Shown: one piece after another, positions 32,163 through 41,499 of the stretch
Position numbering within the stretch: position 1 is the stretch's first letter
Layout: each line of letters opens with the position of its first letter
Assembly: GCF_024139115.2 (NCBI RefSeq)
Contig: NC_085140.1
Location: forward strand, 456,616,248 to 456,680,247
Direction: 5' to 3'
DNA length: 64,000 nt
Origin: Armigeres subalbatus
Lineage: Eukaryota > Arthropoda > Insecta > Diptera > Culicidae
Made by a program: the position numbers and the translations under genes
The notes under the pieces: generated by a model
Databases searched by the model: none
Seen by the model: only the letters and a program-made list of their open reading frames with translations
Told to the model about the DNA's origin: nothing

Positions 32163-34010
32163 ATAGTGTGTCGCATGCAGTATAATCTTCGCCGTCATCC
32201 CAAGGGATTCTGGTCGTTCGTCAATACAAAGAGGAAAGAAAACGGACTACCGTCAAGAGTGTTTCTTGACAATGATGTTGCCTTGAATGCCGAGGACAAA
32301 TGTAATCTCTTCGCCAAACACTTTTCGACCGTCTTTTCTAATGCTTTGCCATCTCAAGCTGACATCGCAAGAGTAGCGAGAGATGTACCTAACAATGTCA
32401 TCAGCATGGATGTTTTTACCGTTGAAACTGATATGGATGTCTCGGCGATAAATAGGATAAAATCGTCCTTTTCAGCAGGCCCTAGTGTTATACCATCAGC
32501 GGTTCTGAAAAAGTGTTCCGATATCTTGGCTATCCCTCTGTGCATGCTTTTCAACTTATCACTCTGTCAGCAAAAGTTTCCTACGCTACTCAATGGAAGT
32601 GCTCTACCATGTTTCCCGTGTACAAGAAAGGAGACAAATGCGACGTGAGAAACTACCGAGGCATTACTTCTCTTGGCGTGGAATCAAAAGTGTTCGAGTC
32701 ACTGATCTACGAAAAACTGTTTGTCTCATGCAAAAACTACATCAGTTCGTATCAACATGGCTTCTTTCCGGGTCGATCCGTAGAAACGAATCTTGTCAGT
32801 TTTACATCATATTGTATGGATAATATGCGCAAAAAGCTCCAAGTCGATGCCGTGTATACTGATCTACAAGCAGCATTTGATAAAGTGAATCACGACATAC
32901 TGCTTGCAAAACTTGAAAAAATGGGATGCTCTACAACATTCTGCAACTAACTTCGACCATATCTAGTGCAACGTCAAGTGACCGTTATCATTGGAGATCA
33001 CTCATCCCACTGTTTTTCGAACGGCTCCGGAGTCCCCCAAGGAAGCACGCTGGGTCCATTGTTGTTTTCGCTCTTCGTGAATGACGTAGCTTTTATCCTG
33101 CAGTGTGGAAGCCTGCTGTTGATGTTTGCAGACGATCGCAAATTATACATCGTTATTCGAAATCTGGCGGACTGCCAAGAATTGCAGAAGCTCCTGGATT
33201 TATTCAAATGTTGGTGTGAGCGTAATATGATGGTCCTGGCTGTTTCAAAGTGTTAATTAATAAGCTTTCATCGCACTGCCGAAACCGTGGTTTTCGATTA
33301 TAGTATCGCAGGAACAACTTTACAACGTGTGGATCATGTTAAAGATCTAGGCGTTGTGTTGGATGGCAGGCTAACTTTCAGACGCCATTTTTCAACTACG
33401 ATCGACAAAGCGAATCGCCAGCTTGGTTTTATTTTTAAAATCTCAAATGAATTCCGCGATCCTTTATGCTACAAAGCCTTATACTGCTCATTGCTACGCT
33501 CTCAACTCGAATTTGCTTCTGCTGTCTAGAATCCGTCGGTTCGAAGCTGTGCAACGCAAGTTCGTACGATATGCCCTGCGCAATCTCCCATGGACGGACC
33601 CGCTGAATTTACCACCGTATGCTGATCGCTGTAGTCTGCTGGGGCTAGATGCTCTTGATAAGCGGAGAAACGTGGCGCAAGCCGTTTTCATCGCCAAACT
33701 TCTGTCATCCGAGTACGACGTATCAGATTTGTTGAAAAAAAAGTCCATTGTATGCACCCTCACGATCCCTTCGACCTCGAGAATTGCTCTTCGAAGAAAG
33801 GCATAACACTAATTATGCTGCCAATAGCTGCTTTGTCGCTATGATCCGCCATTTCAACGAGGTGTCGGACCAATTCGACTTCAACATCAGCTCATCCGCG
33901 TTTCGTCAACGGCTAAACATATATTTTATCAACTGACCTTTAGTTTTAAGTTTTCATGTAGACGACACAGTCAGATGAAATAAGCAAAATAAATAAAACT
34001 ATTACATAAG
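32163..34010 (+). pseudogene. Jockey/CR1-group retrotransposon, 5'-truncated
   Basis: RT and C-terminal domain in several frames. It starts mid-ORF at YNLRRHPKGFWSFVNTKRKE, right after the RTE tail. Motifs: SAGPSVIPSAVLKKCSD, FPVYKKGDKCDVRNYRGITS, YQHGFFPGRSVETNLVSF, VYTDLQAAFDKVNHDILLAK, SGVPQGSTLGPLLFSLFVND and an intact MFADDRKLY. Further on come LGVVLDGRLTFRRHF, RRFEAVQRKFVRYALR, PYADRCSLLGL and FRQRLNIYFIN, then a stop at 33,934. A 3' part of about 70 bp ends in AAATAAATAAAAC. Frameshifts occur near 32,560 and 33,770, and stops near 32,948 and 33,255. Family membership is from motif order; no ORF1 or endonuclease is present here. Confidence 0.87.
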
Positions 34011-34019
34011 CCGAAGCCA

Positions 34020-34345
34020 ACTTTATTCGTAGTAGAAATGCTTCACAGGGAACGTCATAATGGGCCTCTCCAAGCATTTGGAAGGTAAACATTTCTTCAA
34101 CACCTTCAAACACATCTCTTCAAGCATGAACATCGTCTTAGCAGAGCTAACGCATATGCTCCTGGGTTTTGCAGACGAAATCGAGCTCATTGGAAACGAT
34201 CGCAGAGGAATGGTGTATTCTTTTGTCTTACTGAAGATTGAAACGGTAAGAATAGATATAACCATGCACTCTACCAATACGAAGAAGATTGCTACGGATA
34301 GAAATATAATGAGAATATATGTAGCAGATACGATTGGAAATGTTT
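34020..34345 (+). pseudogene. RTE-like RT fragment (second subfamily)
   Basis: The plus frame contains LGFADEIELIGNDRRGMVYS and VRIDITMHSTNTKK. These correspond to the LGFADD box and following STKTKYM motif seen in the relic at 39.94-41.49 kb. The second Asp of FADD is Glu here. Only about 100 codons survive. Confidence 0.7.
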
Positions 34346-35279
34346 AGGAAATTATTTACTTGAGAATTCTCGTGAAGTGGGACAATAATATCGTTATACT
34401 TATGATGGTTTCATAGCACACTTGAAGAGTAAATCGCTATCGTTATAATTATAACTTAGGATGTTTTCCGTAAAGTTGAAACACGTATTGCTTCTGCTAA
34501 AATGATCTTCTCCAGACGTAAGTAATAAGTTTACTGCTTATAAAAGCATGAATAACCCCCGCAGATATGGAACGAATATGAGACTGTCGAGCATGTAGCA
34601 GCAGCTTAGCATCCGTAACATGCATATAGAAATAAAAGTTGCTCCATATAAATCATTAGTTCATCTGGTAACAATTTTCGAACATGAAGCCTGAAAATTA
34701 TGAGAAGGTTTTGTGGTTTTCAAGCAAAATGTGATGTGTATCACAGAAACTATGAGACAGTGTATCAAGAGGAAAATATTTTGAATCCTATAAAATATGG
34801 CGGACTAACAATGGGCTGGCTATTTAGGACGAATGTTGAAAGAAAAAGATGCAAATATAACATTGAGCTGAGAGCTTGCTAAAGGCTGGAAATAGATGTT
34901 GGAAAAAGATTGCGATTCATGCAAAAATATAAAAAAATACCCAAAAAATACTTCTAAAACGCTTAAAATACAGAAATAAAGGATTTTTCAATATTTTTGA
35001 TACGTTTAAAAATTGCTTTCTATAAATTTTTTTTTACAAATATGTATATTTTCAATTTTGTGGGTTAATTACAATGACTTATCCATTGCTGAGTTATCAG
35101 TTCACTTTTTATATGGTATATTGGAGAAAAGAACAATAAAAATCACTTTTTTCAAAAAATCGCCGATGAAATATTTTAAAACACCCCGTGGCTGATTTCT
35201 AATGATCTTGCCTAACTTTCTGTGAATAAAAATCAGAGGTACATGGAACTTCGATAATAATCCATTTTTTTACACCGTG

Positions 35280-35689
35280 AGTAGTTTATGTTCAGGTTAA
35301 AAAAGGAAAGCTGGTTTGCTTAATTTGTTCGGTAATTTTTCATTTATTCAAGGAATAAAATCTGAATCCAAGCATTCTATGAAATATGAAATTTGAAAGT
35401 GCTCAGTTGATAGAACTTCAAAGGCTCAAAGAGTCAAAGCTCAAGCAATTTGAATTTCCATTCAGGATGGAACAAATACAAATTCATTTTTTCTTTCGTC
35501 CCATTGACCTTTCGATAATGAAGGGGTGGGAAATAAAAATCAAACGCTTAAATTGATAGATCGATAAACTCATCAGCTTTCTTAAGAAATTTTCTATGAA
35601 AGCTCAATATTTTATTATTTTCTCGGTAAAATTTTGTAATCCCATCTCAAATAATAAAATTTGGCTACAACATACCATTAGTTTGCACG
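35280..35689. other. Spacer, nothing recognised
   Basis: AT-rich with no repeat or coding signature found. Confidence 0.5.
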
Positions 35690-35989
35690 GAAGACGGTGA
35701 AAAGTATAAGTTTTTGCAGAAGATTTGAAAGCTACGTTACGTGAAAAAGCCGCTATTCTACTCTCTCGCAAACGATGAAAATACTGACGTGAAAAACGTG
35801 GCGAAGGTGGCTGTCTCCATAAGAGGAATTGATGGTCATTCTCGAATGACAGAGAAATTGGCAGCTTTGATCCCAATGCAGGGAATAACTAGCAGGAAAA
35901 CCTGATGGCTGTTAAGACCTGTGTGAAGGAACTTTTTTTCTCCTTTGAAAACTTAAGTAACTTTACTATTGATAGAGCATCAGCAATGA
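35690..35989 (+). pseudogene. hAT transposase relic (ZBED5/GTF2IRD2-like)
   Basis: The plus strand encodes FYSLANDENTDVKNVAKVAV, then SIRGIDGHSRMTEKLAALIP and MQGITSRKT. After a one-base frameshift follows VKELFFSFENLSN, TIDRASAMTG. This tracks the hAT transposase core of the ZBED5/GTF2IRD2 type, where the usual pattern is LDESTDVxDxAQLxxFIRGV, then LxxVPLKGTTTGxD, then TTDGAPAMTG. Here the Asp of DES is preserved as DEN, and the later Asp as DRAS. About 90 codons remain, with at least one frameshift. It is cut exactly at AMTG by the family G element, whose first bases are CAGGCCTGG. Confidence 0.75.
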
Positions 35990-36225
35990 CAGGCCTGGTA
36001 GTGGGTCAATTTTTTAGTGACTTGGTCACTTTTTTCGGGTCAGTCACTAAAAAGTCTCTTTTTTCGTCCTCAAGTCACTAAAGTCACTTTTTCTCGGAAA
36101 AAGTCACTATTTTCAACTATTTTGAAACTATTGACTAGGTTTCGTTAAGAGCATCTTCGCGGAATAAAAAAAATGTTCAAAATTTTATCCGTCGGAAGAT
36201 GCTTTATTCGTAATAGATAGCAGAC
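35990..36225 (+). mobile_element. Family G hAT-like element, left end
   Basis: CAGGCCTGGTAGTGGGTCA and the following repeated AGTCACT words parallel 12,960 onward. Matching continues through AAGTCACTATTTTCAACTAT and ATCCGTCGGAAGATGCTTT. No right end was found, so this copy is truncated. Confidence 0.75.
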
Positions 36226-38064
36226 CCTGCTTATTTAACCTTTTTGAAAAACTATCAAACTCTACACATTATCAATTGAACTGTTGAGTACTCTGATTCA
36301 TCTTTTCAATAAAATTCTGATACATATTTTCATCTGAATCTTATATACTATATACACAATTTTAGATATATTTCCTGACAATTTAGGCATCGCAATCTGC
36401 ATAAACTTTGGATATTCGTTAATTTTAAAAGAAAAATCGTTAATTTTAAAGATTTTTATTATTTTGAGTTTGACTGACTCACCGGTTGGTTGCTCGATCT
36501 TTTATTATTGTCATTGTTAACGAGACTTTCGGCCCTTGACCGGCTCATCTCGTATGTCGAATTTCTTGTTTAGGCTTTTTGAAATCCTAAACAATTTTTT
36601 CAGGTTTCGAAATGGTTCTGGGTTTCAGATTTATAAACTTTATGAGCCAAATTAAATCTATGTCGAAAAATTATTTAAATGAATTTATATCATTAAAAGT
36701 GCCATTTACACACACAAGCGAAGATTTTCCGAATGAGTTCAAACCCATATTAAAAATAATTGCGCCGTATTCTGTATGACTTGCCTCAAAGTTAAATAAA
36801 ACCAATCAGCGGTCAAGAAGGTAATTGTGTTTTGTTATTGATACTTCGTTATTTGATTTAAAGAAGGCATACTATACTTTTGAAAACATATACATCGCTA
36901 AATGAACTCTTGTTATATTCTAGAAAATGATATTTTCTGGGACATGTCATTTTCGGAAAAACATCATATTTGTGGAAACGTTTTCGAGGAAATGTCAATT
37001 TCTGAGAAATGGTATTTCCGGGAAAATAGTATTGTCAAAGATTTGCTATTTTTAGGCATTTAGAGCAATTGGATTTCGGGATACACTCAATATTTTTTTT
37101 ACACGGTTGGTATTCTTTAATTTCCCGGTCAATCTGATTTTTCACAGCTTTTGAAATACCACCTGAATTGTCTTTGATTTTTTGTGATTTTTTTCATGGG
37201 ATTAACTCATAGTTTCATCAACGCTAAAGGTCGTAATCAACTAAAACCCACCCGTGTAAAAAAGAATCGGGTGTATTGTCAATGGTAAAGTACCTCACAA
37301 AACTAAAGTATAAGGAATTTAAAATATGCCTTACACTATTATGCTTCACATACTTACTTCTGTATCAACTCGCACCACTCATATACCTCTCTCTTTCCCC
37401 CAAGGACCATCCCACCCCCTTTATAATCGTCTGCTTGGGATGGAGAATTCTGTCCCAATATTGGTGAAAATCAGCCAAGAGGTGCAGTACTGAATTGTTT
37501 ATTTTGAAAATGTGAAAAAATGTGTACACTGACATGGAAAATCCGAAGCTGCCCCATCTTGCTTTAGGAAAAATGCTAAAAATCTGTAACTCAACCGTTC
37601 CAAGAGTGCTAAAAGGGTTCAACGACCCATTAGCTTTGAATCATAAGCGGTGAGCAAGTAAGAAACCGGGAGTAGAAAGACGGAGGGAAAGGTTAGAAGT
37701 AATTAAATAATAATAGTAATTTTCACTAGAAATCGCAAACTCAACACGTATGCTTCCAAAAAGGTCGGCGTTTTCCAAAGTTACGTCCGGAAGGTGTAGG
37801 CAAGAGCTGAAATAAAAGCCTAAAAGGTGCAAAACTTCCCAGACCGCGATAAACGGCAGCAAACTGTTGCCAAGACTTGTGCTAGGAAGCTCTACAGCTA
37901 GATCTGTTCACCATTTTCTAAAGTATTTCAGATTCAAAGTGCCACCCCTCTATTTCAATGAATATATTCAATGCAGTCTCCTGACCAATTTTCAGCCAAA
38001 TCCATGAAGATTTAGAGGTGCATCAAACGAGATTTGTGTTTTTTCAGACTTTTTCATAGAAATG
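36226..38064. other. AT-rich sequence, nothing recognised
   Basis: Scanned for coding frames, inverted repeats and tRNA-like boxes. Only weak internal similarities were seen (ACCCGTGTAAAAAAGAATCG near 37,250). It may be host intron. Confidence 0.45.
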
Positions 38065-38087
38065 TCGTCTGAATGCATCAATTTCCA
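38065..38087 (+). repeat. 23-bp target duplication, left
   Basis: TCGTCTGAATGCATCAATTT plus CCA recurs identically at 39,201-39,223, flanking the element between them. Confidence 0.9.
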
Positions 38088-38113
38088 TAGCATAGCATAG
38101 CATAGCATAGCAT
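38088..38113 (+). repeat. CATAG microsatellite tail
   Basis: Five copies of CATAG lie directly inside the left target duplication. On the minus strand this is the 3' terminal simple repeat of the element. Confidence 0.9.
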
Positions 38114-38145
38114 ATGTGATTGTACAAATCGTGGGTGGCTATACA

Positions 38146-38421
38146 ATGCTCAATTTAAGCTCCATCCGGAATAAGGACGAATGTCGCAAGAGAGGACTCT
38201 CCCCGTCGACCTCCCCTCCCTTAAACAAAAGTGACAAGAAGCAGATCTCTCTGTGGTTCATCACCTCAAAACGAAAGAAAACAATGCGAACTTGCATTCT
38301 GAGGTGATAAACCGCAAAGAAATTCCCTGCCCGTCACCTCCATTCAAATGAGGGGAGTCGACGAAGAGAACCCTCTCCCGCGACACCCGCCCCCCACCAG
38401 ACAGAACTTGAATTGAGCAAT
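38146..38421. repeat. Imperfect palindrome inside the retroelement
   Basis: AATGCTCAATTTAAGCTC at the left pairs with the inverse near GAACTTGAATTGAGCAAT at the right. TGTCGCAAGAGAGG...CTCTCCCCGTCGAC pairs with GTCGACGAAGAG...CTCTCCCGCGACA. The centre near 38,285 joins CATCACCTCA and TGAGGTGAT. It could form a stable RNA hairpin in the 3' region. Confidence 0.7.
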
Positions 38422-38740
38422 CTACTGTATATTGTCGCAAATTGGTACTTGGGATTAGTACCTTTTCCTATACAGTAGCAGTTGTACACCTGGCCACGTC
38501 CTTACAATCACGGAAGGAAGGGAAGGAATGTTAGTTCAACATCTACTAATGAAGATGCAGGGAACCCATACTACCTTCATAGATGTCTCGGGAAGGAAAA
38601 TTTGTGTTAGTGGGAAAGGTGAATAATAGGGAGCTCTATTCGACAATATAGAGCGTTTGTCAATAACAGTATATGCTGTAAAAATAATAAAATATATTCA
38701 TCAATTTACTTACGAACCGTCCTAAGGGAAAAACAAAACA

Positions 38741-39200
38741 AAACACAAAATTTCGGCAAATCGCGCGATCGTTCTGCCGTCCGAAACAAGAGCCAACACG
38801 CACTGAACTAATTAACTTTATTACCGGCCGCGCAATGCAAAACACAAAATTTCGGCAAATCGCGCGATCGTTCTGCGTCCGAAACAAGAGCCAACACGCA
38901 CTGAACTAATTAACTTTATTATCGGCCGCGCAATGCAAAACACAAAATTTCGGCAAATCGCGCGATCGTTCTGCGTCCGAAACAAGAGCCAACACGCACT
39001 GAACTAATTAACTTTATTACCGGCCGCGCAATGCAAAACACAAAATTTCGGCAAATCGCGCGATCGTTCTGCGTCCGAAACAAGAGCCAACACGCACTGA
39101 ACTAATTAACTTTATTACCGGCCGCGCAATGCAAAACACAAAATTTCGGCAAATCGCGCGATCGTTCTGCGTCCGAAACAAGAGCCAACACGCACTGAAC
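38741..39200 (-). repeat. 98-bp tandem monomers with TCAGT initiator words
   Basis: AACACAAAATTTCGGCAAAT recurs at 38,742, 38,841, 38,939, 39,037 and 39,135, that is, 98-99 bp apart and almost identical. On the minus strand each monomer contains GTTCAGTGCGTGTTGG, which includes the arthropod initiator TCAGT, and the GC-rich palindromic block GATCGCGCGATTTGCCG. Repeated promoter-bearing monomers at the 5' end are known for some LINEs. Promoter function here is inferred. Confidence 0.85.
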
Positions 39201-39223
39201 TCGTCTGAATGCATCAATTTCCA
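39201..39223 (+). repeat. 23-bp target duplication, right
   Basis: Identical to 38,065-38,087. The start codon of the following open frame lies inside it, so the same ATG also exists on the left copy. Confidence 0.9.
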
Positions 39224-39778
39224 CTCCACATAATAGAAGCAGTCGTTAATAGCTTCTTTAGACTATTATCTACCACTTTGTCATTGGTACTAGGATGTTT
39301 AGACGGCTTATTTTATGACTTATTTTATGCGTGTCCACAAAGGAAAGCTGGAAAGAAGGAATCGAGTATGCAAGAAGGAGAACGGAAAACATACTCCGGT
39401 GTCGTAATTGGATTCGGAGCAGCAACGAAAGCAACGAAGAACGACGTAGTTGAAGTGGCCGAAGAAGATGTGGTTGTACTGGACACCGATTCAACTGAAC
39501 GATCGGAGACATTTGAAATTCCCAATTCGATGATGGAACGCGAGAAACTGGCCGAAACAATGGAATTTAAAAACAATACAGATCGAATCTGGTTCGTGAA
39601 GAAGGGGGTAATAGACTATACGGATTGCTATAGAAAAATGAGAGAGGAAGAGGAAAAGAAGCAGCAAGCGCAGGCGACGAGTCAGCGACGGGACCGTTTA
39701 GTTACGGTAGGATCGATAGATCGATCTCCACCAAAGAAGACCTCCCGCAGAAATGCGTCTGATACTTCTTCCGAATAA
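39209..39778 (+). CDS. Unidentified 189-codon open frame
   Basis: The longest plausible protein frame in the window that is neither repeat nor retrotransposon reverse transcriptase. The N-terminal 50 residues include a hydrophobic stretch (LSTTLSLVLGCLDGLFYDLF). From residue 54 (MQEGERKTYSGVVIGFGAAT) it is polar and acidic. It then has IWFVKKGVIDYTDCYRKM, a charged helix-like EEEEKKQQAQ region and a Ser/Arg-rich tail (DRSPPKKTSRRNASDTSSE). Met 54 could be the true start. It is intronless, and a tail with AATAAATAAA follows 60 bp after the stop. A hairpin-capable GGCTC...GAGCC lies just before that tail, which is more like a TE 3' end than a host gene. I do not recognise the family. Alternatives are a host last exon or the ORF of a retroelement. 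Confidence 0.4.
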   Translation: MHQFPLHIIEAVVNSFFRLLSTTLSLVLGCLDGLFYDLFYACPQRKAGKKESSMQEGERKTYSGVVIGFGAATKATKNDVVEVAEEDVVVLDTDSTERSETFEIPNSMMEREKLAETMEFKNNTDRIWFVKKGVIDYTDCYRKMREEEEKKQQAQATSQRRDRLVTVGSIDRSPPKKTSRRNASDTSSE

Positions 39779-39939
39779 TTTATTTAAATTGTTTGTAATG
39801 TTTTCGGCTCCGTAGAGTTTTCTATTAAACAATTGAGCCTAATAAATAAACGAAATGGTAAAAAAAACTTCTGTCGGCTGAAGCTGCCATATTGAACATT
39901 TATTTTCCTTCGGTTTTGTGCGTGAAAATTTACTTAAGT

Positions 39940-41495
39940 CACTCCGCTAGAGCGAGCCTTTGACAAATTGTAGCCTGCAATACCCATTTTCACCTCGCGG
40001 GTAACATCATTATCACACGTCACTAATGTTCCAAAATACACAAATTCTTCTACCGCTTCAAATTTTTCACCATCCAGCACCATTTCGCTACCACCACCAC
40101 TAATGACCCACGTTGATTGCCAGCGACCATATACTCCGTTTTGCTGGTATTGATCGTGAGCTCAATCCTCACTGTCTCCCTCTTAAAAGGCACAAAAGCT
40201 TATTCCACGGCACGGCGATCAATCCCTATAATATCGATATCGTCCGCAAATCCCAGGAGCATATGCGATCTTGTGATAATGGTACCGCTTCTTTGCACAT
40301 CAGCTCTCCTAATCGCTCCCTTGAGCGCTATATTAACAGTAGATTCGAGAGTGCATCACCCTGCTTCAATCCATCTAAGGTAACACATGACGTCGATATT
40401 TCATTCGCAACTCTTACACTTGATTTCGATCCGTCCAACGTTATACGAATCAGCAGTATCAGTTTCGCCGGAAAACCATGTTCAAGCATAATTTGCCATA
40501 ATTCATTCCGTTTCACTGAGTCGTACGCCGCCTTGAAATCAATAAACAGATGATGTGTCTGCAAGTTGTACTCCTGGAATTTATCAAGGATTTGTCTCAG
40601 GGTAAACATTTGATCCGTCGTTGATCGGCCCTCACGAAAACCTGCTTGGTATTCGCCGACGAAGGACTCTTCAAGCGATCTCAATCTGTTGAACAGAATA
40701 CGGGACATAATTTTGTACGCCGAATTAAGGAGGGTTATTCCTCGGTAATTGGCGCACTCCAGTCTGTGCCCTTTCTTAAAGAGAGGGCAAATGAGGCCAT
40801 CCAACCAGCTAGCAGGCATTTCCTCGTCTTCCCATATTCTCGACATAATATGGTGCAGAACTTCACAAAGCTTCTCGCAGCCTTATTGTTTTTCAGCTCT
40901 TTAACAGCTTTTTTAACCTCATCTAGTGTAGGCAACTCCACAGCATGTCCATCGTCGATAATATTTATTCTGCTCACCGATGCACAGTCACTTCCACTAT
41001 TCAACAAAGTCTCGAGTGTTGCTTCGACCTGGCAGCCACTTCGGTTTTATCTGTCAGCAAATTCCCTTGTTGATCGTTGCACATGACGGGAGATGGCACT
41101 GTCTTTCTCCACACGCCATTGACAGACTCATAAAACCTCCGCTATCGTTCTGCTCCATTTTTTCCTGCGCCTCACTAATAACTTGTACTTCGTACTCTTT
41201 CTTCTTCCTGCGGAGGGTTCGTTTTCCGGCATTGCTTCCGATCTCTATTCAATCGGGTACCCGACATCAACATCCGGCTTCTGGCAACGTTCTTCTCGTC
41301 TGTCACTCTCTGACACTCCACATCGAACCAACCCGTCCTGGGTCGCTTCTGTGCGGTGCCTACCACTTCTCGTGCTGTTGTGCTCACCATGGATCGACTC
41401 CCATTGATTTCCCATACTTTCAAAATAAAATTTGAAAAATATTGGAATCCCAACTTTTTTTCTCTGTGTAAGTAGTTCGTCAAAACCATTGGGTT
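39940..41495 (-). pseudogene. RTE-like retrotransposon relic (second subfamily)
   Basis: Minus-strand coding in broken frames. It starts with the linker (RTGWFDVECQRVTDEKNVAR at about 41,335). Next are PTLDEVKKAVKELKNNKAA, WEDEEMPASWLDGLICPLFK, LECANYRGITLLNSAYKIMS, QAGFREGRSTTDQMFTLRQI and FIDFKAAYDSVKRNELWQIM. The LKQGDALSNLLLI box follows, then LGFADDIDIIG with the catalytic Asp pair intact, and NTSKTEYMVAG. The C-terminal part (about 40,100-39,950) is eroded. Frame changes occur near 40,330, 40,840 and 41,200. The endonuclease is absent. Sequence identity to the 29-kb copy is low, so it is a separate subfamily; fragments lie at 34.0 and 44.9 kb. Confidence 0.85.
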
Positions 41496-41499
41496 GACA

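Larger units (their letters stand above)
28089..35279. mobile_element. 7.2-kb structure bounded by long inverted repeats
   Basis: GGTGTAAAAAAATGGATTAT, then TATCGAAG, at the left is matched inverted at 35,279. Similarity continues inward for several hundred bases on both sides (AAGTTAGGCAAG, GGGGTGTTT, CAAAATTGAAA, CAATCTTTTT). The left arm is interrupted by the palindrome at 28,264-28,937; the right arm is not. Everything between about 29,130 and 34,000 is retrotransposon sequence. 34,350-34,870 shows nothing recognisable. It is probably a foldback DNA element that later took in retrotransposons. Confidence 0.8.
38088..39200 (-). mobile_element. Internally deleted retrotransposon with 5' tandem monomers
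   Basis: A 1.1-kb insertion between exact 23-bp direct repeats, a length typical of target-primed reverse transcription. Read on the minus strand it starts with 4.7 monomers of 98 bp and continues with a 320-bp single-copy part. That part contains a CTACTGTATA/TATACAGTAG hairpin. Next comes a 275-bp imperfect palindrome, and it ends in a CTATG microsatellite tail. No open frame of note is present. I infer a non-autonomous LINE derivative: 5' UTR monomers, deleted body, 3' UTR and tail. Confidence 0.7.

Noticed and set aside
38741..39200. 98-bp repeats as coding (DRAICRNFVFC frames)
   Set aside because: The minus-strand frames simply follow the repeat, which shifts frame every unit (98 is not a multiple of 3); no conserved protein.
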